DNA of 64,000 nucleotides from Cyclonatronum proteinivorum (GTDB taxonomy: Bacteria > Bacteroidota > Rhodothermia > Balneolales > Cyclonatronaceae): positions 1,815,353-1,879,352 of the forward strand of contig NZ_CP027806.1 in NCBI RefSeq assembly GCF_003353065.1. The letters are read 5' to 3'. Both the position numbers and the translations under genes were made by a program. How positions within the stretch are numbered: position 1 is the first letter of the stretch; each line of letters begins with the position of its first letter. Below the pieces are notes generated by a model. That model worked only from the letters and a program-made list of their open reading frames with translations. It had not been told where the DNA came from and did not search any database. Shown one piece after another: positions 43,579 to 52,974 of the stretch.

Positions 43579-44035
43579 GCAGCTTGGTCTTTTGATACAC
43601 TACTATTAAATAATGCCTGCAAAATTCATGCAAAAACGTTGCAGTCAGTTGCAGGGCGGTATGTCCTTAGTTTACTGAAATCCAAAGACGCGGGTTTTCG
43701 CAGGTAACACCCTATAAATCAGCTATACACAGGGCATGTTTTACAAAAAGGCATAAGCGGGTGAGAAAATGCGATTTATGTTCTGTTGGAAGCACTTTTA
43801 TAGCTTGTAAGCGCTTTAAAAGCGCTTTTTTTAGGCTTGTATATATGATGTATAACTTGTTTATACCTGATCTCAGCCTTACTATGCGTGCGATCCACCC
43901 CATGAGTAAAAGTATCCCTTGTATAAATACCGCAAATTATTTGATCGGCTAAGAAAATTTGTGGATTCCGCAAGTTTGCTTCTAAAAATTGCGTGGTGGA
44001 CATCCAATAAAATCCTGATGTCAAAACCAACGAAC
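43579..44035 (+). promoter_or_regulatory. leader region of the beta-1,3-glucan locus with a palindromic site
   Basis: About 450 bp. AAGCGCTT, itself a palindrome, occurs at 43809-43816 and again 3 nt later, followed by a T run. This is either a terminator or, read as TGTAAGCGCTT, a LacI/cre-type operator. An AT-rich stretch (TTGTATATATGATGTATAACTTG) follows near 43837 and may hold the promoter. The in-frame ATG at 43919 lies before the real signal peptide and is not taken as the start. Confidence 0.4.
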
Positions 44036-47000
44036 ATGATCAGAACGAAACAGTTTATGATCCTCCTCAGCTTACTGCTAATGGCCTCGGTCAGCAGTTC
44101 GCTTGCGCAGGATCGCGTGCATGTACAGGAGGACGCTGACGGCTGGCGCCTTCTTGTTGACGGTGAACCTCTCATGGTAAATGGTATGAACTGGGATTAT
44201 TTCCCAATTGGTACCAATTACGAATATGATTTCTGGGGTCAGTCCGACCGCTTTATTAGAGATGCCTTAGATTATGAAATGCGCCTGCTCCAAAATATGG
44301 GCGTAAACTCAATTCGGGTTTACACTGGTATTACGCCTGAGTGGGTAACCTATATATATGATAACTACGGCATCTATACTATGCTTAACCACTCATTTGG
44401 CCGCTACGGCGTAATGCTTGAAGATGGCTGGATGGCAAATACCGAATATTCTGATCCCAGGGTGCAGGAACTGCTCCTTCGCGAGGTTACAGAAATGGTT
44501 CAGGAATTCCGCGGAACCCGCGGTCTCCTGTTGTACCTGCTCGGTAACGAAAACAATTACGGCCTTTTCTGGGGCGGTGCTGAAACAGAGGATATACCGG
44601 TTGTTGACAGGCAGTCAACGGTTCGTGCCCGTGCCATGTATGAATTGTTTAATGACGCAGCACTCGCAATGAAGGAATACGACACGGATCGTCCGATTGC
44701 CATGGCAAACGGTGATTTGTTGTTTATGGATCTTGTCGTTGAGTTTATGCCGGATATGGACATCTTTGGTGCCAATGTGTACCGCGGTGAAACTTTCACA
44801 GATTTGTACGATCGGGTAGCTGCCGAATACGGCAAGCCGGTACTCCTTACCGAGTTCGGTTCGGATGCTTTTAATGCCAGAACCAATCAGGAAGATCAGC
44901 TGATGCAGGCTCACTTCAAGCGCCTGAACTGGCTTGATATTTACCAGCACGCTGCAGGCATGGGTCGTGCACAAAACTCTATCGGTGGATATACTTTCCA
45001 GTGGAGTGATGGCTGGTGGAAATACGGTCAGACTGTTGATCTTGATGTACATAACACCAACGCTTCCTGGGCAAATGGTGGTTATTGGTGGGATTATGTG
45101 GAAGGTGAAAACAACATGAACGAAGAGTGGTTTGGTATCATGGCCAAAGGCCCGACGGATGCTATGGGACACTTCCGCCTCTTCCCACGTGCTGCTTACT
45201 ACGTTCTTCAGGAAGCCCACAAAATAGATGTTTATGCCCCCGGCATGAGCGCGGCAAGACTCGCTGAGATCTTCGAAGATATCAATATTATGGACGCCTA
45301 CCTGCGTGCACGTGGTGATACGGCAGCGCTGGAAGTAGATCGTCTGACCGGTATTCGTCTGAGTCGCTTCACAGCTGATTTCAAAACCTTCAACACAGGC
45401 GGAGATAAAATTACCACGCCGGAATCAGCCGACCCGAATGTGCGTCAGTTCCCTAATGAACAGGGTTTCGACCACATGCAGTCTTTCTATGTAGGTGTTG
45501 AAGCGCGCCCATCCAACGATGTACGTGCAGAAGTACAGTTCAACGTACTTGCGAATGTTGCCCAAAACCCGATTGATGAAATCTTCTACGAAAACCGCGG
45601 ACGTCAGCTTGAAGTCCTAACGCCTGAAGGCATTGCGACCCTGGAAGATGTTAACCGCGTGAAGGTTTACAATGCAAGCTTCGACTGGAATCACCGCTAT
45701 TTTGATCTCGAAGGTTTCTACCGCACCGGTCGCTACCATTGGGGCTATGAAGGCGATTTCTTCGGCCTGTACCCTGAAGCCAACTATGGCGATCAGATCG
45801 ATATCTACAACGGTATTGCGCCCTTTGGTTTTGAAATGGCAGGTCGCCGCGAATTTGACGGTTTCAAATTTGCTTTTGGTCCGCAGCTGTGGTGGGGTGC
45901 TAACCCGGCCTTCTTGCTGAAATACCGGCACCGTACAGGTCCCTGGGATATGGCAGCCATTTACCATGAAGACATTGCCACACAGGGCATGACAGAAAGC
46001 TCTTTTGCCGTACCGCAGCCCAAGACCCGTCGTGTAACCTTTGCAGCGACCCGTGATTTTGGTCCGCTGGAAGTACAGGGTGGTGTAATCTGGGCAGGTC
46101 AGCCGCTGAACGATCGTGAATTCCAGATCTACCGCAATGGTGAAATTTTCGTTGATCAGATCAATCCGGAAGACAACTGGGGCGGTAAGCTCAAGCTGAC
46201 CTATCAGGGCGGTAACTTCAACTGGTACGCGCAGTCTGCAGTTATGGGACTTGTAGCGCAGGGTGGTTACGATCAGACCATGACCTTTACAGGCTGGCAC
46301 CTGAAAGACAGCGGAAGCGGCAATCAGTACAACTTCCTCACCGGTTTTGCCTATCAGCTCGGTGATTTCCAGATCGCGCCCAACTTCCTGTGGCAGCAGC
46401 CGATCGAAGGCCCCATTCCTGCAGATGTAGCTGCACCGGGCCGTCCGAGAAACATTCTCGATGATCCGTTCTCTGTTCGTGCAAACCGCGAGACCGTAGC
46501 CGGTGAGCTTCTGATTACCTACGATCCGACGCCCGCTACCTACATGTTCGACTGGAACAACGACTACCGCGAAGATGCCCCGTTTGCAGCAAGTGTTGGT
46601 TTCATTTACCGTCACCATCCTACCACACAGGATGCGGCCATTGGTATCCTTCCTGACGGACGTACCGCGTTTGCCTTCCCCGGTGCACCACCTGCAAGAG
46701 ACCTTTGGGAAGCACATGCCCGTATCGTATCCCGTGTAAGCCCTGATCTGGGAATCATTGCACGTCTGTACGGTGGTGAAGCAGAAGCCAACGGAAGTGA
46801 CGACCGCCTGATCGAGCGTTTTGGTGGTGATCTTCGCGTGATTTACCGCAACATCATGCTCAACTCATTTGTGCGCGTAAATGACTGGGGTCCGTTTGAC
46901 TACCATCGTGACTTCAACCTTACCTTCCCGCTTCAGCTGATGGCCGACGTTTCGATGTCGCTTGGTGAGCAGGATTGGTTTGACATGCCGCGCACCCGCA

Positions 47001-47164
47001 TAGGTGTACGTGGTACCTATCGTACGCTTGATGAGTTCTCTCCACGCTATGCTCCTGCATTCATGGAAGACCCGAGCGGACAGATTGTACCAAACCCGGT
47101 TGCCCCAGGTTTTGGAAATGGTAATGAGTGGGAATTCAGAACCTACATCCAAATCAATATCTAA
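44036..47164 (+). CDS. secreted glycosidase fused to an outer-membrane beta-barrel
   Basis: A 1042-residue protein from ATG 44036, which begins a clear signal peptide (MIRTKQFMILLSLLLMASVSSSLAQ). Residues about 25-400 form a clan-A TIM barrel close to GH2/GH5 types: VNGMNWDY, VNSIRVYTG, acid/base E172 in LLGNENNYG and nucleophile E273 in VLLTEFGSDAF. From about residue 470 to the end (some 570 residues) the sequence changes to repeated amphipathic strands rich in Y, W, F and G (RYHWGYEGDFFGLYPEANYG, FKFAFGPQLWWGANPAF) and ends RTYIQINI, like an outer-membrane barrel. First gene of the glucan locus; the arrangement would feed its own product into its own pore. I know no named family with this fusion. 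Confidence 0.75.
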   Translation: MIRTKQFMILLSLLLMASVSSSLAQDRVHVQEDADGWRLLVDGEPLMVNGMNWDYFPIGTNYEYDFWGQSDRFIRDALDYEMRLLQNMGVNSIRVYTGITPEWVTYIYDNYGIYTMLNHSFGRYGVMLEDGWMANTEYSDPRVQELLLREVTEMVQEFRGTRGLLLYLLGNENNYGLFWGGAETEDIPVVDRQSTVRARAMYELFNDAALAMKEYDTDRPIAMANGDLLFMDLVVEFMPDMDIFGANVYRGETFTDLYDRVAAEYGKPVLLTEFGSDAFNARTNQEDQLMQAHFKRLNWLDIYQHAAGMGRAQNSIGGYTFQWSDGWWKYGQTVDLDVHNTNASWANGGYWWDYVEGENNMNEEWFGIMAKGPTDAMGHFRLFPRAAYYVLQEAHKIDVYAPGMSAARLAEIFEDINIMDAYLRARGDTAALEVDRLTGIRLSRFTADFKTFNTGGDKITTPESADPNVRQFPNEQGFDHMQSFYVGVEARPSNDVRAEVQFNVLANVAQNPIDEIFYENRGRQLEVLTPEGIATLEDVNRVKVYNASFDWNHRYFDLEGFYRTGRYHWGYEGDFFGLYPEANYGDQIDIYNGIAPFGFEMAGRREFDGFKFAFGPQLWWGANPAFLLKYRHRTGPWDMAAIYHEDIATQGMTESSFAVPQPKTRRVTFAATRDFGPLEVQGGVIWAGQPLNDREFQIYRNGEIFVDQINPEDNWGGKLKLTYQGGNFNWYAQSAVMGLVAQGGYDQTMTFTGWHLKDSGSGNQYNFLTGFAYQLGDFQIAPNFLWQQPIEGPIPADVAAPGRPRNILDDPFSVRANRETVAGELLITYDPTPATYMFDWNNDYREDAPFAASVGFIYRHHPTTQDAAIGILPDGRTAFAFPGAPPARDLWEAHARIVSRVSPDLGIIARLYGGEAEANGSDDRLIERFGGDLRVIYRNIMLNSFVRVNDWGPFDYHRDFNLTFPLQLMADVSMSLGEQDWFDMPRTRIGVRGTYRTLDEFSPRYAPAFMEDPSGQIVPNPVAPGFGNGNEWEFRTYIQINI

Positions 47165-47175
47165 GAAATTATTTA

Positions 47176-48621
47176 ATGGTTATGACCATGATGAAACAAG
47201 TAATAACACATTCCAAATATGCGCTTCTTGCAGCTTTGCTGTTGATGCTGGGCTTCAGCGCATGTGAACGATCCGTTGACGGACTTCCGGAGGCAGAGTT
47301 TAGCTCCAACCCGGAAGTATTTATTGACGGATTCAGCCCGGGACTGGAATATTTTCCTTTTGAAGGTTCTGTGCTAAATGCTTTCACAGTAGATACAGAG
47401 ACCTTCTTCGGAAACAGAGGCGCGTCTATGCGTTTTGATGTTCCTAATGTCGGCGATCCTGCCGGTGCGTTTGCCGGTGCTATTTTCCGTGATGATTTTG
47501 GCGGAAGAAACCTGACCTCCTATAATGCGCTCACCTTTTATGCGAAAGCAACAAGAGGCGGAACCATTAACGAAATTGGTTTCGGTCAGGATTTCCTCGG
47601 CAATGAATTCGAAGCTACCCAAAACAACCTGCAGCTTACCACCAACTGGCGGAAATACACCATCCCCATTCCTGATCCTTCAGTGCTTACCCAAAGCCGC
47701 GGCTTATTCTGGTACGCAGAGGGTCCTGAAAACGGTGAAGGGTATTCTTTCTGGATTGACGAGCTGAGATATGAGTTTGTAGAGGATATTGCTCAGCCCC
47801 GTCCTGCCATTCAGCAGGGTACGGATGCCTCTCAGATTCTGTTCATCGGTTCCGGTGCGCAGGTGACAGGGCTTACCTACACAGCAAATCTCGGTGACGG
47901 ACAGGATGTGACGGTCAGCGCAGCACCTGCGTATTTTGACTTTGCCAGCAGCAACACCAGTGTTGCAACGGTAAATGACGCTGGTCGCGTAACGGTAGTA
48001 GGCGAAGGGGAGGCGGTAATTACAGCCTCTCTCGCTGGTGTTGATGCTGCCGGTTCCCTGCGTGTTGAGTCCTTGGGTGAGTTCATTGCAGCACCAACCC
48101 CTGAGGAGCTCCCCGAAAATGTTATTTCAATTTTCAGTGATGTTCCCGGCTTCGACGATGTGCCGGTTGACTTCTACAATGGCTTTTACGAGCCATTCCA
48201 GACCACGACTTCAAATGACTTTGAAGTTGACGGCGACCGCGTACTGGCTTACGAAAACTTCAACTTCGTTGGAATTGAGTTCAATCAGAACGTCCCAACG
48301 ATTGATGCTTCAGAGATGACACACCTCTCACTGCATATCTTCCTGCCGGATACGGTTCCGCCTAACTCAGCTTTCAGGGCGCGTATCGTTAACAATCTTG
48401 GTGGTGCAGGCGGACCTGAGTCCTCGGCTTCGGCAACCGTCAGTAACAACACCGGACTTGTTTCAGGAGAATGGGTAAGAGTACTTGTACCGCTTACCGG
48501 CATGCCTGACAGATCGAACCTTGGACAGATCGTATTTGACTCAGATCAGGGCCCTGGCTTACAAGGGTCAACCATTTGGGTAGATAACATCTATCTGTTC
48601 AATGCGAATGCTGCAAACTAA
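47176..48621 (+). CDS. surface glycan-binding lipoprotein with CBM-like and BIG2 domains
   Basis: A 481-residue lipoprotein; start ATG 47176, 11 bp after the previous stop (other in-frame ATGs at 47182 and 47188). Lipobox LLMLGFSAC. Three parts: a jelly-roll CBM-like domain (about 30-210, with FYAKATRGGTINEIGFG and WIDELRYEF), a BIG2 Ig-like domain (about 225-300, ASSNTSVATVNDAGRVTVVGEGEAVITAS) and a second CBM-like domain (about 315-480, ending STIWVDNIYLFN). No catalytic residues. It most likely holds beta-glucan at the cell surface, taking the place of SusD/SusE-type binding proteins. Confidence 0.75.
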   Translation: MVMTMMKQVITHSKYALLAALLLMLGFSACERSVDGLPEAEFSSNPEVFIDGFSPGLEYFPFEGSVLNAFTVDTETFFGNRGASMRFDVPNVGDPAGAFAGAIFRDDFGGRNLTSYNALTFYAKATRGGTINEIGFGQDFLGNEFEATQNNLQLTTNWRKYTIPIPDPSVLTQSRGLFWYAEGPENGEGYSFWIDELRYEFVEDIAQPRPAIQQGTDASQILFIGSGAQVTGLTYTANLGDGQDVTVSAAPAYFDFASSNTSVATVNDAGRVTVVGEGEAVITASLAGVDAAGSLRVESLGEFIAAPTPEELPENVISIFSDVPGFDDVPVDFYNGFYEPFQTTTSNDFEVDGDRVLAYENFNFVGIEFNQNVPTIDASEMTHLSLHIFLPDTVPPNSAFRARIVNNLGGAGGPESSASATVSNNTGLVSGEWVRVLVPLTGMPDRSNLGQIVFDSDQGPGLQGSTIWVDNIYLFNANAAN

Positions 48622-48646
48622 ACCCCTAAAGGCCTTTTAAGACACA

Positions 48647-49474
48647 ATGAAAACTACATTGTTCATTATAGGCGCATTTTGTATTGCTGCCCCCCTCTTT
48701 TGGGGGTGCAGCGATCAAAATGAACCTAAAGACAGGTTTACCAACCTGATTTGGCAGGATGAATTTGACGTTGATGGTGCTCCGAACCCGGAGAACTGGA
48801 TTTTTGATATTGGAACAGGAGCAGATCGCGGTATCCCCGGCTGGGGTAACAACGAGCTCCAATACTATACTGACCGACCTGAAAATGTGAAAGTTGAAGG
48901 CGGCATGCTGCATATTACGGCCAAGCGTGAAGACTTTGAAGGTTCAGCGTTTACTTCAGGCCGCATTCTCACACGCGGACTTTTTGATACAACCTTCGGG
49001 CGTTTTGAAGCAAGCATTAAACTCCCGTTCGGCCAGGGAATCTGGCCTGCATTCTGGCTTCTTGGGGAAGATGCTGACGGCACCATTATCTGGCCTCAGA
49101 TTGGCGAAATTGACATCATGGAATATGTTGGTCAGGAGCCACGGGTAATACACGGTAGTGTTCACGGTCCCGGCTATTCTGCAGGTAACGCTGTAACACA
49201 GACATACAGACTTTCCAGCGGTCGCTTCGATACGGACTTTTATGTTTTTGCCATTGAGTGGGGACCCGATTACATTGACTTTTTTGTCAATGACACCCTC
49301 TACAATACCATTACACCGGCTGATATCGGTGACAATGAGTGGGTTTTTAACGACAATACTTTCTATATCCTTCTAAATGTGGCTGTAGGCGGTACATTTG
49401 TTGGTCCGCCCAATCAAAACACACCGTTTCCGCAAACCATGCTGGTGGACTATGTGAGGGTCTACTCCAAATAA
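48647..49474 (+). CDS. GH16 endo-beta-1,3-glucanase (laminarinase) lipoprotein
   Basis: A 275-residue enzyme. Signal ends with a lipobox (APLFWGC, C21). The GH16 catalytic motif E-I-D-I-M-E is present: nucleophile E154, D156 and acid/base E159 in GEIDIMEYVG. Other GH16_3 features are WGNNELQYYT, GRFEASIKLPFGQGIWPAFWLL and the terminal MLVDYVRVYSK. The extra residue in ExDxxE and the overall sequence are typical of laminarinases. It follows the binding lipoprotein by 25 bp. Confidence 0.95.
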   Translation: MKTTLFIIGAFCIAAPLFWGCSDQNEPKDRFTNLIWQDEFDVDGAPNPENWIFDIGTGADRGIPGWGNNELQYYTDRPENVKVEGGMLHITAKREDFEGSAFTSGRILTRGLFDTTFGRFEASIKLPFGQGIWPAFWLLGEDADGTIIWPQIGEIDIMEYVGQEPRVIHGSVHGPGYSAGNAVTQTYRLSSGRFDTDFYVFAIEWGPDYIDFFVNDTLYNTITPADIGDNEWVFNDNTFYILLNVAVGGTFVGPPNQNTPFPQTMLVDYVRVYSK

Positions 49475-49540
49475 AGGAAAGCTAAACCAAACGCTACGCC
49501 GCAGTCGCTCAACCTATCCAATCATTAAATCAAGCAAACC

Positions 49541-52500
49541 TTGTCAATCACAATAGCGCACATTCAGGAAGAACGCTGGTTCAAAATTGCTGACAGCGAT
49601 AGCCTAAGACCGTTTTTTATGAACATCGTAAGTGATTCCAATCACTGGATGTTTATTTCAAGTAACGGTGGCCTTACTGCAGGCCGGAAAAACAACGAGT
49701 ATTCGCTTTTCCCGTATTACACGGATGATAAAATTACCGAATCAGCTGATATCACAGGCAGCAAAACCATCCTTCAGGTAAAATCAGGCGAAAAGCTGCA
49801 TATATGGGAGCCGTTTTCGGAGCGTCAGGCCGGACTGTGGAAGGTCACGCGTAACCTGTACAAAAGCTTTAGCGGCAACAGAATTCTGTTCGAAGAAATC
49901 AATCATGACCTGAACCTTTGCTTCAGGTATCAGTGGAATTCAAGCAATCTGTATGGCTTTGTCCGCAAAAGCGAGCTCATCAATTTATCCGAAGAAGCCT
50001 GCACAGTTAACATCGTAGATGGTATTCAGAACATTCTGCCGTACGGTGTTGAGCCTGATACGCAAACCAAATCGAGCAATCTTGTTGATGCCTACAAGCG
50101 CAGTGAAATTGTGTCAGGATCAAATGTTGGCATTTTTGCACTAAGTGCTATTATTGTTGATAAGGCAGAGCCCAGCGAAGCGCTGAAAGCGAATGTGGCT
50201 TGGTCACTCGGGTTTGAAAACCCGCTTTGCCTTGCGTCTTCACTGCAGCTTGATACATTCAGAAGCGGCAGACAGCTCAAAGCCGAAGATGACATCAAGG
50301 GCGAGAAAGGCGCTTACTTCCTCAACGGCGAATTCACCCTTGCCCCGGAAGAGCAGAAAAACTGGAAAATCATTGCCAATGTAAATCAGAACTACGCGCA
50401 GGTTGTGGCGCTCAATCAGGCGATTGCTGAAGATGACGCCCTTGAGTCCAAAATCGAGGAAGACATCAAGCGCGGTACACAACGCCTGCGTGCCCTCGTA
50501 GCGGGTTCTGATGGTTTGAGATTAAGCGAAGACTACCTCAAAGATGCCCGTCACTTTTCCAATGTACTCTTCAACATTATGCGGGGCGGCACCTTCGATC
50601 ACAATTATCAGATCGAGCGCGGAGACCTCAGCCGCTACCTCCAAAATGCCAGCAAAGCCGTCTTCCGTAAGCACGAAGATAAACTTGCAGCCCTCCCTGA
50701 AGTATTCGAAAAGGAAAAGGTCGATACACTCATAGCTGAAAGCAGCGACCCTGATTTGAACCGTTTGCTCTGCGAATACCTGCCGCTCAAATTCAGCCGC
50801 CGTCATGGCGATCCGAGCAGGCCCTGGAACTACTTTTCCATCAACACGCACAGCGAGCTCGACGGATCCAAGATTCTGGACTATCAGGGCAACTGGCGCG
50901 ATATTTTCCAGAACTGGGAAGCCCTTGTTCATGCCTATCCGAATTTCATTGAAGGCATGATTTTCAAGTTTCTGAATACTTCAACCTTCGACGGATACAA
51001 CCCTTACCGGGTGACCAAAGACGGCTTCGACTGGGAAACCATCGAGCCCGACAATCCATGGTCGTATATCGGCTACTGGGGTGATCATCAGATCATTTAT
51101 CTCCTCAAATTTCTGGAGTTTTACAACAGCCGTCAGGAAAACGGATTTGACGGCTTTTTCAATCAGGATACCTTCGTGTATGCGCATGTGCCGTACCGGA
51201 TTAAGTCCTATGAAAACATCGCAGAAGACCCGAAAAATACCATCGATTTTGATGATGATGCTGATTTGGCAATCCGTAAAGCAGTTGTGGAAGAAGGCGC
51301 AGATGGCGCATTGCTTCGCAACAGCAGCGGGGATATTCACCGGGTCAACTTCCTCGAAAAGATTCTGGCTACAACCCTGGCCAAAATTTCCAACCTGATA
51401 CCCGAGGCGGGGATCTGGATGAATACGCAGCGTCCCGAGTGGAATGACGCTAACAACGCACTTGTGGGCAATGGCGTCTCAATGGTTACGCTGTATTACC
51501 TGCGCCGTTTTCTCTATTTCTTTGAAGGCGTGTTTGAAAGCAGCAAAATGCAAGAGGCAGCCGTATCCGAAGAGATGGCTGAGTTCTTCCGTGCTGTAGC
51601 CGAAGTCCTGGATTCAAACAAGGGTATTCTGGACGGCCCGGTCAATGATGCTATCCGCCTTGAAATTACAGAAGCCCTCGGCAAGGCCGGAAGCGCATAC
51701 CGCCTCAAGGTGTACGAGAAGGGATTCAGCGGAAGCAAAGAAACCATCACCCGTGATGAGATTGCTGCATTCACAAAAACGGCGCGTCTTTACATGGAAC
51801 ATGCCATCCGTGCCAACCGCCGCGACGACAAGCTTTATCACGCGTACAATATCATCACCCTTGATGAAAACGGCATTTCAGTAGGTCATCTGGATGAAAT
51901 GCTTGAAGGACAGGTCGCGGTACTCAGCTCAGGCTATCTGAGCCCGGCAGAAAGCGTGGAAGTCCTCGACGCCATGCGTAAAAGTGCGCTCTATCGTGCG
52001 GATCAGAACAGCTACATGCTGTATCCCAACAAGCAGCTGCCGCGCTTCCTGGAGAAAAACATCATCCCGAACGAGCTGATTGAATCTTCCCCGCTACTGC
52101 AGAAACTTCTTGAAGACGGAAATCTGCAGATTGTGAACCGGGATATCCTGGGCGGGGTGCATTTCAATGGCAGTTTCCGCAATGCAGCCGATGTTAAAGA
52201 AGCGCTCGAAAATATGGCAGACGGTCCCTATGCCTCGCTTGTCGCCGCTGACGGCGCAACGGTTTTGCAGGTGTTTGAGCAGGTGTTCAACCACAAAGCC
52301 TTCACGGGCCGCTCAGGTACCTTCTTCGCCTATGAGGGGCTTGGTTCCATCTACTGGCACATGGTATCAAAACTGTACCTTGCAGTAGGCGAGGTTTGTG
52401 AGCAGGCGGCAACAGCTAACGAAAGTGCTGCGCTGCAGGACAGGCTTGCCAAACATTTCTATGAAGTATTTGACGGCATAGGGGTTCATAAAACGCCGAA

Positions 52501-52954
52501 ACTGTACGGCGCTTTCCCAACCGATGCCTACTCTCACACCCCGTGGCACCGCGGTGCACAGCAGCCCGGTATGACAGGTCAGGTAAAAGAAGACCTTCTG
52601 GCGACACTCGGGGAACTTGGCGTGAAAGCAGAGGGAGGCGTGCTGACCTTCCAACCTAAGCTTCTGAGAAAATCTGAGTTTATGAAAGAAGCGCGGCTGT
52701 TTGATTTTGTTGATGTACATGCGCAAAAGCAGCAGCTGGAAGTTCCTGCCGGTGCAATGGTTTTCACCTACTGTCAGGTACCGGTGTGCTACCATCTTGC
52801 AGAGGCAGACAAGGTAGAGGTTAAGCTTGGGGACCGACGGACAGAAGTGTTTGAAGGCCTGGGCATGAATCAGCAAATGAGTCAGCTGGTGTTTAACCGT
52901 ACCGGCGAAGTGAAGCAGATCACGGTTCATCTCCGTGAATCACACCTTAAGTAA
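49541..52954 (+). CDS. probable GH149 beta-1,3-glucan phosphorylase (GH94-like)
   Basis: A 1137-residue cytoplasmic protein starting at TTG 49541 (the first ATG would remove 26 residues). It belongs to the cellobiose-phosphorylase-like superfamily: an N-terminal beta-sandwich (SNGGLTAGRKNNEYSLFPYYTDDKI), a helical linker and an (alpha/alpha)6 barrel with W-N-D at 634-636 (RPEWNDANNALVGNG); D636 matches the general acid of GH94. It is longer than GH94 (about 800) and fits GH149, which phosphorolyses beta-1,3-oligoglucans to glucose 1-phosphate. The neighbouring GH16 and GH17 genes support this. Family call is from length, motif and context. Confidence 0.75.
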   Translation: MSITIAHIQEERWFKIADSDSLRPFFMNIVSDSNHWMFISSNGGLTAGRKNNEYSLFPYYTDDKITESADITGSKTILQVKSGEKLHIWEPFSERQAGLWKVTRNLYKSFSGNRILFEEINHDLNLCFRYQWNSSNLYGFVRKSELINLSEEACTVNIVDGIQNILPYGVEPDTQTKSSNLVDAYKRSEIVSGSNVGIFALSAIIVDKAEPSEALKANVAWSLGFENPLCLASSLQLDTFRSGRQLKAEDDIKGEKGAYFLNGEFTLAPEEQKNWKIIANVNQNYAQVVALNQAIAEDDALESKIEEDIKRGTQRLRALVAGSDGLRLSEDYLKDARHFSNVLFNIMRGGTFDHNYQIERGDLSRYLQNASKAVFRKHEDKLAALPEVFEKEKVDTLIAESSDPDLNRLLCEYLPLKFSRRHGDPSRPWNYFSINTHSELDGSKILDYQGNWRDIFQNWEALVHAYPNFIEGMIFKFLNTSTFDGYNPYRVTKDGFDWETIEPDNPWSYIGYWGDHQIIYLLKFLEFYNSRQENGFDGFFNQDTFVYAHVPYRIKSYENIAEDPKNTIDFDDDADLAIRKAVVEEGADGALLRNSSGDIHRVNFLEKILATTLAKISNLIPEAGIWMNTQRPEWNDANNALVGNGVSMVTLYYLRRFLYFFEGVFESSKMQEAAVSEEMAEFFRAVAEVLDSNKGILDGPVNDAIRLEITEALGKAGSAYRLKVYEKGFSGSKETITRDEIAAFTKTARLYMEHAIRANRRDDKLYHAYNIITLDENGISVGHLDEMLEGQVAVLSSGYLSPAESVEVLDAMRKSALYRADQNSYMLYPNKQLPRFLEKNIIPNELIESSPLLQKLLEDGNLQIVNRDILGGVHFNGSFRNAADVKEALENMADGPYASLVAADGATVLQVFEQVFNHKAFTGRSGTFFAYEGLGSIYWHMVSKLYLAVGEVCEQAATANESAALQDRLAKHFYEVFDGIGVHKTPKLYGAFPTDAYSHTPWHRGAQQPGMTGQVKEDLLATLGELGVKAEGGVLTFQPKLLRKSEFMKEARLFDFVDVHAQKQQLEVPAGAMVFTYCQVPVCYHLAEADKVEVKLGDRRTEVFEGLGMNQQMSQLVFNRTGEVKQITVHLRESHLK

Positions 52955-52974
52955 ATCAATCTAATACATTGCTC

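Noticed and set aside
45617-46717. 366-residue minus-strand frame opposite the fused barrel
   Set aside because: It arises from codon bias of the plus-strand gene; no signal peptide or domain is visible.
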